Positions 9,239 to 17,775 of a stretch of 64,000 nt of DNA are shown piece after piece. Each line of letters starts with the position of its first letter. Within the stretch, counting starts at the first letter, position 1. The translations under genes were made by a program, and so were the position numbers. This DNA is from Nocardioides sp. BP30. GTDB lineage: Bacteria > Actinomycetota > Actinomycetes > Propionibacteriales > Nocardioidaceae. The stretch is taken from contig NZ_CP123620.1 in NCBI RefSeq assembly GCF_029873215.1, positions 2,046,001 through 2,110,000 on the forward strand, read 5' to 3'. The notes under the pieces are model-generated. The model saw only the letters and a list, made by a program, of their open reading frames with translations. It had not been told where the DNA came from and searched no databases.

Positions 9239-12001
9239 ATGACGCAGCATCTCGTCTTCCTCCTGCTGGGCCTCGGCAACGGAGCCGTGTTCGGCGCGCT
9301 GGCGTTGGCCATCGTGCTGACCTACCGCAGCTCCGGCGTGGTCAACTTCGGCAGCGGGGCGATCGCCCTCTACACGGCCTACATCTATGCCTTCCTCCGG
9401 CAGGGCAAGCTGCTCCTGCTGATCCCCGGGCTGCCGGACAGCTGGGACTTCGGCACCCCGCTCGGCTTCTGGCCGGCTCTGCTGATCGCCCTCGCTGTCA
9501 GCGCGCTGGTAGGGCTGGTGCTCTACGTGCTCATCTTCCGACCCCTCCGCACGGCGCCACCCGTCGCGAAGGCGGTGGCCGCGCTGGGCGTCTCGCTGCT
9601 CGTCAGCAGCCTGGTCGCCGTCAAGCTCGGGACGACACCGGTGGCGGTCCGGCCGATCTTCCCCGCCAAGGTCTGGCGCCACGACCAGTTGGTCATCTCC
9701 TCCGACCGCGTCTACTTCGCCGCTGCGATCCTCGTCGTGGCTGTCGTGCTGATGGCGGTGCTTCGGTTCACCCGGTTCGGCCTGCACACTCGCGCGGCTG
9801 CCGAGACCGAGCGCGGTGCCTACCTCAGCGGCATCTCGCCGGACCGCATCGCGGCCTACAACTGGATGCTGAGCTCGGCCGTCGCCGGCCTCGCGGGCAT
9901 CCTGATCGCGCCGATCGTCCCGCTGGTGCCGGAGGCCTACACGCTCTTCATCGTGCCGGCGCTCGCTGCCGCCATCGTCGCGCGGTTCGAGTACGTCGTG
10001 TGGGCGGTCGTGGTCGGCATCGTGATCGGTGCGCTCCAGTCCGACGCGCAGCACCTCGAGGCCCGCTACTCGAAGCTTCCCTCGGCGGGACTGCCCGAGC
10101 TGATCCCGCTCGTCCTGATCATGCTGGTGCTCGTCATCCGTGCCCGTGCGCTGCCGGGCCGCGGGTCGATCATCCTGCAGTCGCTGGGTCGGGCGCCGCG
10201 CCCGCAGCGGCTCCTCCCGACCAGCGTCGTCATGGCCGTGGTGTCGGTGCTCGGGCTGGTGCTCCTCCACGACCGCTGGCGCAACGGCCTGATCGTCACC
10301 TTCATCATGGCGATCGTCGCGTTGTCGACGGTGGTCGTCACCGGCTACGCGGGTCAGGTCTCCCTGGCCCAGCTCACCATCGCCGGCACGGGCGGCTTCA
10401 TCCTGGGACCGATCGGCGATCACCTGCACGTACCCTTCCCGTTCGCCCCGCTCCTGGCCGCTCTCGGCGCCGCCGCGCTGGGCGTGCTCGTGGGACTGCC
10501 GGCGCTCCGCATCCGGGGGCTACCCGTGGCGGTGGTCACGCTGGCGATGGCCTTCGCCGTGGAGGCCCTCTGGTTCCGCAACAGCGACTTCGTCGGGGAG
10601 GCGGGCGTGCACGTGCCGACCCCCTCCCTGTTCGGTTGGAACCTCGGCATCGGCTCGGGTCTGGGCTATCCACGGGTGCGGTTCGGCATCCTGTGCCTCG
10701 TCGTGCTCTTCGCCGTCGCGATCGGGGTGGCCCTCCTGCGGCGCAGCCAGCTCGGGTCGCAGATGTTGGCCGTCAAGGCCAACGAGCGATCGGCCGCTGC
10801 CGCGGGCGTCAGCGTGGTGCGGGTGAAGATCCTCGCCTTCGGCATCGCCGCCTTCATCGCAGGCCTGGGCGGGTGCCTGCTCGCCTACCAGCAGCAGACC
10901 ATCACGGCGACCTCCTTCTCGGCGATGGCAGGGCTGGCCCTCTTCGGCACCGTCTACCTATGCGGCGCGACGTCCATCTCCGGCGGCCTGCTCGCGGGGG
11001 TCTCTGCCACCAACGGCATCCTCTTCATCCTGATCGACGAGGTCTTCTCCGCCAGCGGCTGGTATCCCGTGGTCGCAGCCGTGCTGCTGGTCTTCACCGT
11101 CATCCTCAACCCCGAGGGCATCGTCGGTCCCGCTCACTCCTTCCTCGCCAAGCGGCGGAGCGGGGATGCGAGCGCGATGGGCTCGGTCGTCGCGCGTGCC
11201 GAGGCCGAGCTCACCGAGCCGATCCCGGCCACCTTCGACCCCGACGCCGGCACCGAGCTCGAGCTGAGCGACGTCTCGGTCCGTTACGGCGGCGTCGTCG
11301 CGGTCAACGGTGTCTCGCTCAAGGTTCCGCAGGGTGCGATCGTCGGCCTGATCGGCCCCAACGGTGCCGGCAAGACGACCCTGATCGACGCGATCAGCGG
11401 CTTCGCCACGCATGCGGGAGCCGTACGCCTCGCCGGCGACCCGCTCGAGGGCAAGGTGCCGCACGAGCGGATCCGCGCCGGGCTGGGGCGCACCTTCCAG
11501 GCCATCGAGCTGTACGACGACCTCAGCGTGCTGGAGAACGTGAAGGTCGGTCTGACAGCGGCCGGACACCGCGTCGAGACCGGGACGGTGCCGAGCTTCG
11601 GCGACGCCGAGCGACTCGATGCGACCCTGCGCCTGCTCGGCCTCAACGACGTGCGGGAGCGGCCGGCCAGCGAGCTGTCCCAGGGTCAGCGTCAGCTGGT
11701 GTCGATCGCTCGTGCCCTGGCCGGGCACCCGCGGGTGCTCCTCCTCGACGAGCCCGCCGGCGGTCTCGACACCGCCGAGAGCCAGTGGTTGGGCGAGCGG
11801 CTCCGCCGCATCCGCGAGGCGGGCGTCACCATCATCGTGGTCGACCACGACATGGGCCTGATGCTCGGCCTGTGCGACCAGATCACTGTCCTCAACTTCG
11901 GCGAGGTGATCGCGTCGGGCACCCCGGCCGAGATCCGCGTCGACCCCCGCGTCGCCGAGGCCTACCTCGGCACCCACGGTCAGAAGGCGGTCACCGCATG
12001 A
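9239..12001 (+). CDS. branched-chain-amino-acid-type ABC importer: LivH-LivM-LivG triple fusion (920 aa)
   Basis: One polypeptide holds both membrane permeases and one ATPase of a HAAT-family importer. Residues 1 to ~305 match LivH (LALAIVLTYRSSGVVNFGSG and several hydrophobic spans). Residues ~320-640 match LivM (VTGYAGQVSLAQ and further spans). After a ~30-residue hydrophilic linker, residues ~670-920 form the LivG ATPase, with Walker A GPNGAGKTT (706-714), signature LSQGQRQ (~813), Walker B VLLLDEP and switch His in VVDHD. These domains are normally separate proteins. ATG 9239 follows GAAGGGA at a good distance; an upstream TTG at 9206 lacks this. The end overlaps livF by 4 bp. Likely role: uptake of the pathway substrate or a fragment of it. 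Confidence 0.9.
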   Translation: MTQHLVFLLLGLGNGAVFGALALAIVLTYRSSGVVNFGSGAIALYTAYIYAFLRQGKLLLLIPGLPDSWDFGTPLGFWPALLIALAVSALVGLVLYVLIFRPLRTAPPVAKAVAALGVSLLVSSLVAVKLGTTPVAVRPIFPAKVWRHDQLVISSDRVYFAAAILVVAVVLMAVLRFTRFGLHTRAAAETERGAYLSGISPDRIAAYNWMLSSAVAGLAGILIAPIVPLVPEAYTLFIVPALAAAIVARFEYVVWAVVVGIVIGALQSDAQHLEARYSKLPSAGLPELIPLVLIMLVLVIRARALPGRGSIILQSLGRAPRPQRLLPTSVVMAVVSVLGLVLLHDRWRNGLIVTFIMAIVALSTVVVTGYAGQVSLAQLTIAGTGGFILGPIGDHLHVPFPFAPLLAALGAAALGVLVGLPALRIRGLPVAVVTLAMAFAVEALWFRNSDFVGEAGVHVPTPSLFGWNLGIGSGLGYPRVRFGILCLVVLFAVAIGVALLRRSQLGSQMLAVKANERSAAAAGVSVVRVKILAFGIAAFIAGLGGCLLAYQQQTITATSFSAMAGLALFGTVYLCGATSISGGLLAGVSATNGILFILIDEVFSASGWYPVVAAVLLVFTVILNPEGIVGPAHSFLAKRRSGDASAMGSVVARAEAELTEPIPATFDPDAGTELELSDVSVRYGGVVAVNGVSLKVPQGAIVGLIGPNGAGKTTLIDAISGFATHAGAVRLAGDPLEGKVPHERIRAGLGRTFQAIELYDDLSVLENVKVGLTAAGHRVETGTVPSFGDAERLDATLRLLGLNDVRERPASELSQGQRQLVSIARALAGHPRVLLLDEPAGGLDTAESQWLGERLRRIREAGVTIIVVDHDMGLMLGLCDQITVLNFGEVIASGTPAEIRVDPRVAEAYLGTHGQKAVTA

Positions 12002-12747
12002 GCCTCGAAACGACGTCCGAAGGGCAGCCGGCCGTTCCCGTGCTGGAGTGCCGCGGTCTGACGGCCGGATACGGCACCGTGACCGTCGTACGCGCCCTCG
12101 ACCTGAGTCTCCAGCCGGGCCGGGTGCTCGCGGTGCTCGGCCCGAACGGCGCCGGTAAGACGACCCTCATGACGACACTAGCCGGGATGCTGCCGCGTCT
12201 CTCAGGTGAGGTGCTGGTGGACGGCAAGCCGATCCCGAGCGCCCGTCCCGGCGCCGCCAACAAGGCCGGGCTGGTGCTCGTCGCCGACGATCGCGCCCTC
12301 TTCACCGGGCTGACGGTCCGGGAGAACATCCAGATCGCGCAGCGCTCGGGTGGTCCTGACCTCGACGCCGTCATGGAGATGTTCCCGGCGCTGAAGAAGC
12401 GGCTCAAGGTGCCGGCCGGAGCGGTGTCCGGCGGCGAGCAGCAGATGCTCGCCGTCGCTCGAGCGCTCGTGCAGCGGCCCAAGGTGCTGCTCATCGACGA
12501 GATGAGCATGGGTCTGGCTCCCGTCATCGTCGAGGAGTTGCTCCCCATCGTGCGCCGCATCGCCGACGACACCGGCGCCGTCGTGGTCCTGGTCGAGCAG
12601 CATGTGCAGCTCGCCCTGGAGGTCGCCGACGACGCCCTGGTGATCGTGCACGGCGACGTGCGCCTGCAGGGGAGTGCCGCCGACCTCGCAGCACATCCCG
12701 AGCACCTCCAGGCGGCCTACCTCGGCGAGACGGTTGCCGCCGTATGA
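11998..12747 (+). CDS. livF: ABC transporter ATP-binding protein, LivF type (249 aa)
   Basis: The second ATPase of the importer. It shows Walker A GPNGAGKTT from residue 48, a Q-loop region near LVLVADDRALFTGLTV, signature VSGGEQQML, Walker B VLLIDEMSMG and switch His in LVEQHVQLAL. The family LivF pairs with LivG to drive transport through LivH/LivM at the inner face of the membrane. The ATG overlaps the stop of the fusion gene (ATGA), implying coupled translation at a set ratio. The product name follows the family; the transported compound need not be an amino acid in a catabolic locus like this. Confidence 0.92.
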   Translation: MSLETTSEGQPAVPVLECRGLTAGYGTVTVVRALDLSLQPGRVLAVLGPNGAGKTTLMTTLAGMLPRLSGEVLVDGKPIPSARPGAANKAGLVLVADDRALFTGLTVRENIQIAQRSGGPDLDAVMEMFPALKKRLKVPAGAVSGGEQQMLAVARALVQRPKVLLIDEMSMGLAPVIVEELLPIVRRIADDTGAVVVLVEQHVQLALEVADDALVIVHGDVRLQGSAADLAAHPEHLQAAYLGETVAAV

Positions 12748-12754
12748 GCGCCGC

Positions 12755-13510
12755 ATGACGGGTTCGCTCGATGGCAAGGTCGCCTTCATCAGTGGCACCG
12801 GTGGCGGCATCGGACGCGCCGGCGCGATCAGGTTCGCCGCGGCGGGAGCCAGCGTGGTGGGTTGCGACGCCGACGTCTCGAGCGCGGCGCAGACGCAAGC
12901 ACTCGTGACGGCCGCAGGCGGCACCATGGTGACGGTCGCGCCCGTCGATCTGGGTGACTACGGCGACTGTCGCCGCTGGATCGAGGAGGGCTTGGCGGCG
13001 TACGGACGGATCGACATCCTGTGGAACAACGCCTCCTCCGGGGTCTTCGCGACGATCGAGTCCATGACGCCATCCGATTGGGAGCGCTCGATCCGCAACG
13101 AGCTGACGCTGGTCTTCCTGGCGACCAAGGCGGCCTGGTCCCAGCTTGCGACCGACGGTGGTCTGATCATGAACACCGCCTCGGTCGCCGCGCACGGCGG
13201 CAGCGTCGCCGGGATCGCACATTCGGCCACCAAGTGGGGTGTCCGGGGGATGACCCACGTCATGGCTGCCGAGGGCGCCCCACTGGGCATCCGGGCGGTC
13301 AGCATCAGCCCCGGTGTCATCGAGACGCCGGGTTCCTCAGCGCAGCTGGCCCAGCCGGGCGTGACGGAAGCGCTCATGGCACGCTCACTCGTGCCTCGTC
13401 TCGGGCAGCCCGACGACGTCGCCGCGTTCGCAGCCTTCCTCGCCTCCGACGATGCCAGCTTCGCGACGGGGGCCGACTTCCGCGTCGACGGAGGCCTGAT
13501 CAACCGCTGA
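12755..13510 (+). CDS. short-chain dehydrogenase/reductase with His in place of the catalytic Tyr (251 aa)
   Basis: An SDR-family protein with the Rossmann motif TGGGIGRAG near the N-terminus, the NNAS-type segment (WNNASSG), MNTASVA with the catalytic-Ser region, and the C-terminal GADFRVDGGLINR typical of classical SDRs. The normal YxxxK active site reads HSATK: the tyrosine codon is replaced by CAT (His). It therefore may not be a normal hydride-transfer enzyme, or His may act as the acid. The start is 8 bp after livF, so it is probably the last gene of the importer operon. A strong terminator follows immediately. Confidence 0.82.
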   Translation: MTGSLDGKVAFISGTGGGIGRAGAIRFAAAGASVVGCDADVSSAAQTQALVTAAGGTMVTVAPVDLGDYGDCRRWIEEGLAAYGRIDILWNNASSGVFATIESMTPSDWERSIRNELTLVFLATKAAWSQLATDGGLIMNTASVAAHGGSVAGIAHSATKWGVRGMTHVMAAEGAPLGIRAVSISPGVIETPGSSAQLAQPGVTEALMARSLVPRLGQPDDVAAFAAFLASDDASFATGADFRVDGGLINR

Positions 13511-13567
13511 CCGACCGCTACGACGAAGGGCCCCGTCCTCGACGGGGCCCTTCGTCGTAGCGGTCGG
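13511..13567. terminator. bidirectional terminator, perfect 27-bp stem with 3-nt loop
   Basis: The left arm is 13511-13537, the loop CTC is 13538-13540 and the right arm is 13541-13567. All 27 base pairs match. It lies between two convergent genes, the plus-strand SDR and the minus-strand ferredoxin reductase, and can serve both. The stem is unusually long for an intrinsic terminator. Confidence 0.85.
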
Positions 13568-13578
13568 GCTGGGGCCCG

Positions 13579-15114
13579 TCAGCCGCCGATCGCCGAGTGC
13601 TGAGCGACGAGGTCGACGAGCTTGATGCGCGGCCGGCCCGCGGCGCGACCCAGCGCCTTCTCCTCGGCGTCGATGCGTGACCAGGCGTCCATGCCGAATC
13701 CGACGTCACGCAGCTTGTCCGTCGGCTCGCCGAGCACACCGGCATCGAAGTCGGCGACGAGCGCCGCGACCGTCTCGCGGGCATCCCACTTGTTGGCCCC
13801 GATGCCGCCTGACGGGCCGCGCTTGATCCACCCGGCGACGTACAGCCCGGGGGCGACCCGGCCGCCCTCGTGGGGGACGATCCCGGTGAGCTCGTCGAAC
13901 GGGAGACCGGGAACCGGGCGCCCGCGGTAGCCGATCGCGCTGAGCACGAGGCCGGCATCCATCTCCTCGCCGTCGTCGAAGCGGACCCCGCGCACCATCG
14001 TGTCGCCGAGCAACTCGCTCGGGCGCAGGCCGAAGCGGAACTCCAGCCGGCGCTCGTCGTCGCCGCCGGGGAGGCTCTTCAGCAGCTGGATCTTGTGGGC
14101 GATGATCGGATCGTCGCTGGTGGCGTCGATCTCCTCGTCCCGGGCGGAGAGCCCGAGGCCGGGCACCTGCATGAGCCCGATGAGCTCGCCGGCCGTGAAA
14201 GCCGCGTGCTCCGGGCCACGGCGCCCGACGAGCACCACCTCACGGATCTTGCTGTCGGCGAGCGCGTCGAGAGCATGGGTCGCGATATCGCTCTTCGCCA
14301 ACACCTCGGGCGTCGCGAGCAGGATGCGCGCCACGTCGAGGGCGACGTTGCCGTTGCCGATGACGACGGCGCGGTCAGCGGTGAGGTCGAAGTCGAGATC
14401 GGCCTGGTCGGGATGGCCGTTGTACCAGCCCACGAAGTCGACGGCGGAGGCAGAGCCGGGCAGGTCCTCGCCGGGGATGCCGAGCCGTCGTCCCTCCGAG
14501 GAGCCGGTCGCGAAGATCACTGCATGGTGGCTCGCGGTGAGCTCCTCGAGCGAGATGTCGGTGCCGACGTCGACGCCGAGGCGCACCGTCACCTCCTGCC
14601 GCTTCAGTGTCTTCTCGATGACCGTGGCGGCGTTCTTGGTGTCGAGATGGTCGGGGGCCACGCCGTAGCGGACGAGGCCTCCGGGCGTGAGCATCTTGTC
14701 GAGGACCGTGACCTCGACCTTGACGCCACGAACCGCTAGCAGCGCATCCACGACGTAGCCGCCGGTCGGCCCGGTGCCGACCACTGCCACCTTGAGCGGG
14801 CCCGGACGGGTCGCTGCCAAGACCGCTTCACGCGGCGGCGCGGCGTACGAGGACCGCTCGGGCAGCGCGTACCAGGCGTTGTTGAGGGCGAGGAACGGCT
14901 CGTCGATCGGATCCATGTCGTAGTCGGGTGCGATCGCGTCCACCGGACACGCGTCGACGCACGCGCCGCAGTCGATGCAGCTCGCGTCGTCGATGTAGAG
15001 CATCTCGGCGGTCCCGAAGCCGGGCTCGCCCGGGGCTGGGTGGATGCAGTTGACCGGGCAGACGACCACGCAGGCGGCGTCGTTGCAGCAACTTCCGGTG
15101 ATGACGTGGGTCAT
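13579..15114 (-). CDS. ferredoxin / ferredoxin-NADP+ reductase fusion, FprB-like (511 aa)
   Basis: The N-terminal ~80 residues are a bacterial 7Fe/8Fe ferredoxin, with a first cluster region CCNDAACVVVCPVNCIHP and a complete CIDCGACVDACPVDAI. The rest resembles adrenodoxin-reductase-type FNR, with FAD-binding GTGPTGGYVVDALL, NADP-binding GNGNVALDVARIL and GGIGANKWDARETV near the C-terminus. This domain order is that of mycobacterial FprB. It would carry electrons from NADPH through its own ferredoxin domain to an oxygenase or P450. The ATG at 15114 starts the ferredoxin domain directly; a longer upstream frame carries no recognisable domain. It lies 41 bp downstream of the MhpB-like gene on the same strand. 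Confidence 0.9.
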   Translation of the reverse strand: MTHVITGSCCNDAACVVVCPVNCIHPAPGEPGFGTAEMLYIDDASCIDCGACVDACPVDAIAPDYDMDPIDEPFLALNNAWYALPERSSYAAPPREAVLAATRPGPLKVAVVGTGPTGGYVVDALLAVRGVKVEVTVLDKMLTPGGLVRYGVAPDHLDTKNAATVIEKTLKRQEVTVRLGVDVGTDISLEELTASHHAVIFATGSSEGRRLGIPGEDLPGSASAVDFVGWYNGHPDQADLDFDLTADRAVVIGNGNVALDVARILLATPEVLAKSDIATHALDALADSKIREVVLVGRRGPEHAAFTAGELIGLMQVPGLGLSARDEEIDATSDDPIIAHKIQLLKSLPGGDDERRLEFRFGLRPSELLGDTMVRGVRFDDGEEMDAGLVLSAIGYRGRPVPGLPFDELTGIVPHEGGRVAPGLYVAGWIKRGPSGGIGANKWDARETVAALVADFDAGVLGEPTDKLRDVGFGMDAWSRIDAEEKALGRAAGRPRIKLVDLVAQHSAIGG

Positions 15115-15155
15115 GGTGAGAAACCTGTTCGACTTCGGGTCAGAGGCGGCAAGGG

Positions 15156-16043
15156 TCAGGGGAGTGTCGGCGAGACGCCGGGTGGGGTCGTGACCACGCC
15201 CATGCCGGTGATCCACTCGGGGACCGGCTCGTAGGCCACGATCTCCATCGGGGTGTCTCCGGCCGCTACTGCTGCGATCCAGGTGCGGACCTCGTGAGCG
15301 CCGACCCCGGCAGGGATGATGTCGTCGTCGGTGAACGCCGCGAAGCTCGCCGGATCGTCGGTGACCCGTTGGAGGAACTGCTGGTCCCAAGCCGGATCGA
15401 TCTTGTCCCGGGCTGCCGCACGACCGGCCTCGTTGACGGCCAGCCGCTCGGCGTCGGAGAGGCCCGCGGCCGCGGCCTCGAGGCTTGGCGGCGAGTGCGA
15501 GAGGCCGCCGGAGCCGACGTACAGGATGCGCTTGCCCAGGCTTGCCAACTCCTCGCCGACGAGGCGGCCCAAGGCGTGGGCGCGCGCCGGTCCGGCGAGG
15601 GGCGGAGTCGCGCAGTTGAGATAGATGGGGATCACGGGAACCGTCGGAAGGTCGCCGATGAGGTGCGAGTACGTCTGTCCGAAGCCATGGTCGAGGGCCA
15701 CCTTGCGGACCACCGTGACGTCGAAGTCGCGCCGCAGCAGCGCGGCTGCGAGAGGCTCGGCGATCTCTGCGGGGACGTCGAAGCTGCCGGTGGGCGAGCC
15801 GAGGTCGCCGAGCCCGTCGGCGGCGAGCATCACGGCGATGGCAGGGACGGTGTCGGTGAAGGCGCGGCGATGGTCGCTGCCGAAGAAGACGACAAGATCG
15901 GGCTCGAAGGCGGTCACCCGCCGCCGGGCCTCGTCGATCCCGGCACGGAAGGTAGCGCCGTAGGCGGCTTCGGTGTCGCGGAGCATCCCGGGACTGTGCG
16001 AGGCGCAGACGACCATCGTCGCGCCATCGAGGTTCTCAGACAT
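15156..16043 (-). CDS. mhpB: class III extradiol ring-cleavage dioxygenase, MhpB-like (295 aa)
   Basis: Closely resembles 2,3-dihydroxyphenylpropionate 1,2-dioxygenase (LigB superfamily), which opens a catechol ring with Fe(II) and O2. Family landmarks are all present: CASHSPG at the N-terminus, VFFGSDHRRAF, the catalytic-His segment VALDHGFGQ, YVGSGGLSHSPP with the second key His, and the late EVRTWIAA and PVPEWITG. Length is near that of E. coli MhpB. No other mhp gene is seen here, so the aromatic substrate is uncertain; it could be a dihydroxyphenyl acid side branch. Two operator-like motifs lie upstream. Confidence 0.85.
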   Translation of the reverse strand: MSENLDGATMVVCASHSPGMLRDTEAAYGATFRAGIDEARRRVTAFEPDLVVFFGSDHRRAFTDTVPAIAVMLAADGLGDLGSPTGSFDVPAEIAEPLAAALLRRDFDVTVVRKVALDHGFGQTYSHLIGDLPTVPVIPIYLNCATPPLAGPARAHALGRLVGEELASLGKRILYVGSGGLSHSPPSLEAAAAGLSDAERLAVNEAGRAAARDKIDPAWDQQFLQRVTDDPASFAAFTDDDIIPAGVGAHEVRTWIAAVAAGDTPMEIVAYEPVPEWITGMGVVTTPPGVSPTLP

Positions 16044-16057
16044 GGTCCTGCACTTTC

Positions 16058-16071
16058 TGACATGGATGCTA
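16058..16071 (-). promoter_or_regulatory. operator-like site TGACA-TGGA-TGCTA before the MhpB-like gene
   Basis: Strong half-site preceded by TTTC, as in other sites of the set; the second half is degenerate. It lies 14 bp upstream of the start codon, where bound protein would block transcription or initiation. Confidence 0.4.
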
Positions 16072-16134
16072 CGTTCCAGGCCGACCGATCAGGGTTCCAA
16101 TCTATCGTTCGCGGAGCATGATCGGAAGAGAATC

Positions 16135-16148
16135 TGACAGATGAGTCA
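16135..16148 (-). promoter_or_regulatory. operator-like site TGACA-GATG-AGTCA upstream of the MhpB-like gene
   Basis: A 14-bp inverted repeat preceded by AATC, with four of five positions symmetric. It is 91 bp upstream of the start, so with the nearer site it would bracket the promoter. Confidence 0.5.
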
Positions 16149-16184
16149 CTTTAGTTCGCGAGGGGCTCCGCTGCTAGCGACGCA

Positions 16185-16218
16185 CGTCGGCCGCCGCCCG
16201 ACGGGGCGACGGCCGACG
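16185..16218 (-). terminator. hairpin terminator of the substrate-binding-protein gene
   Basis: A 9-bp perfect outer stem (16185-16193 with 16210-16218) encloses a 5-bp inner stem (CGCCC/GGGCG) and a 4-nt loop. It starts 18 bp after the stop of the minus-strand binding-protein gene. There is no U-tract, as is common in actinomycetes. Confidence 0.65.
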
Positions 16219-16235
16219 CGCGGAGCGGTCGCTGG

Positions 16236-17534
16236 TCAGCCAGCGGCGGGCAGTGAGTAGAGCGTCGGGTCCGAGGGGATCAGTCGGTAGTTCGTCAGGG
16301 TGCCGTCGGCCTTGGCCTCGGCGAGGATGCCGTTGGAGCTGCAGACGTTGGGGGAGATCGGCATCTGCTTGCCGTTGCACTGGAACTTCGCGCCCGCCGC
16401 GAGCGGATACGTCGTGGCGGGAGCGGACTTGAGCCCGGCAGCGACGCCGGTTGCCGAGACATCGGAGATGCTCGCCGCGTTGAGCGCCTCGATCATGCCC
16501 AGCATGGGCGAGTAGCCCTGGGCGCCGACGATCGTCGCACCGCCGCCGTGGCCGTACTTGGCGATCACGGCGTCGAAGAGCTTGGTCTCGGGGTTGGTGG
16601 GATCCAGGTCCGAGGTGGTGACGACCTTGACGCCCGCGTAGCCGCCCGGGATCGCCTGTGCGCCCGCGTGGGACAGGCACTGGGACAGGGCGATGATCGG
16701 CGTGTTCGGGTCGACGGTCTTGATCGCCTGAATGGCCGAGGTGCAGAAGCTGTCGTTGCCGAAGACGTGGTAGAGGCCCGGCTTGTTGGCCGATGCCGTG
16801 GTGATCTGGGGCGTCATGTCGGCGGTGCCCGGCGGGACGGCCGTCACCGTCAGCTTGATGCCGGCGTTCTTGTAGAGGGTGGTCCCGACCTGCTTGGCGG
16901 GGCCCTCGGCACCTGGGACCGCGATGACGACCATGTCGGCGGTCGTGGCGCCCAGCGTCTTGCCTTCGGCGGCAGGCACGCCGAAGTACGACAGCCCGTT
17001 GAACAGCGAGTAGACGTAGGGGGAGCTGAGCGCGGCCTGGGTGCTGGCGGCGCCTGCGACCAGGGGGATCTTCGCGGAGGAGAGCACCGAGACGGTCTGG
17101 TCGATCTCGGCCAGGGTCCCCTCGATGACGGCCGATGCGTGAGCGGTGACCATCTGGTTGGCGCAGTCGGTGGCAGCGGCCGGGTCCTGCCGAGCCTGGC
17201 AGACCTTGACGGTGATCGGGTGGCCGGCAATGCCGCCCAGGTAGTCGTTGGCGTACGCCGCTGCCGCTTGAGCGCCCTTGTACTCGTCGGACTCGTCGAT
17301 CGCTGCGCCCTGGCCGTCGCTGATCACCCCGATGGTGATCGGCGTGCCGGTGGCCTTCTTCGGGGTGCCGAAGGCGGCGCTGTCCGCTGCCGGCGATGCG
17401 CTCGCGGGCGCCGTGCTGTCGGTGTTGCTGTTGCTGCTGTCGTTGCTGCCCGAGCCGCATGCGGCCAGCGTCAGAGCCAGGGCTGCCGGAAGCGCGATGC
17501 CCAGCGCCCGACGGCCGGATCCGGAAACGTGCAT
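16236..17534 (-). CDS. ABC transporter substrate-binding lipoprotein, branched-chain-amino-acid type (432 aa)
   Basis: Extracytoplasmic receptor for a HAAT-type importer. It begins with a basic/hydrophobic signal peptide ending in the lipobox LAACG, so Cys would be lipidated and anchor the protein to the membrane. A Ser/Asn/Asp-rich linker follows, then a periplasmic-binding fold of the LivJ type (ITIGVISDGQGAAIDES, YANDYLGGI, TAHASAVIEG). ATG 17534 has AGGAG a few bases upstream; an in-frame longer version would bury the signal peptide. It is the only binding protein in the window, so it is the likely partner of the LivHMG/LivF proteins at 9239-12747 despite the opposite strand. Confidence 0.92.
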   Translation of the reverse strand: MHVSGSGRRALGIALPAALALTLAACGSGSNDSSNSNTDSTAPASASPAADSAAFGTPKKATGTPITIGVISDGQGAAIDESDEYKGAQAAAAYANDYLGGIAGHPITVKVCQARQDPAAATDCANQMVTAHASAVIEGTLAEIDQTVSVLSSAKIPLVAGAASTQAALSSPYVYSLFNGLSYFGVPAAEGKTLGATTADMVVIAVPGAEGPAKQVGTTLYKNAGIKLTVTAVPPGTADMTPQITTASANKPGLYHVFGNDSFCTSAIQAIKTVDPNTPIIALSQCLSHAGAQAIPGGYAGVKVVTTSDLDPTNPETKLFDAVIAKYGHGGGATIVGAQGYSPMLGMIEALNAASISDVSATGVAAGLKSAPATTYPLAAGAKFQCNGKQMPISPNVCSSNGILAEAKADGTLTNYRLIPSDPTLYSLPAAG

Positions 17535-17570
17535 GGTTTCTCCTAGGGAGGAAGACCGGCCGAGCAAAGT

Positions 17571-17584
17571 GAACAGCCGTGTCA
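17571..17584 (-). promoter_or_regulatory. operator-like site GAACA-GCCG-TGTCA before the binding-protein gene
   Basis: One perfect half (TGTCA, continued as GATA as in other sites) and one half with a single change from GGACA. It lies 36 bp upstream of the lipoprotein start codon. Confidence 0.55.
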
Positions 17585-17736
17585 GATACGTAATACCGGT
17601 GATCCTGACATGACGTACGTCACGCCGCAAGGGGGTGAGTCAGGTTGGGTCGACTTTGACTCCACTCGCCCTGATTTCTGGGCGCCTCGAGGGGCGTAGC
17701 AGCCGACCTCGGGCCTGGGATGGCCCGCCCGGAGGC

Positions 17737-17750
17737 GGACACTAGTGTCA
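17737..17750 (-). promoter_or_regulatory. operator-like site GGACA-CTAG-TGTCA
   Basis: A near-perfect 14-bp inverted repeat (the inner 10 bases ACACTAGTGT are fully palindromic) in the 241-bp gap between the MaoC gene and the binding-protein gene. It is ~200 bp upstream of the latter. The rest of the gap holds the other site, and a TGACGTACGTCA palindrome at 17611-17622, but no gene. Confidence 0.55.
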
Positions 17751-17775
17751 GTAAATGTCTTTCGCGCAGGGTTGG

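Noticed and set aside
17611..17622. 12-bp palindrome TGACGTACGTCA
   Set aside because: Perfectly symmetric, but its half-sites are adjoining and do not fit the 4-bp spacer class; it also could arise by chance. Not counted in the regulon.
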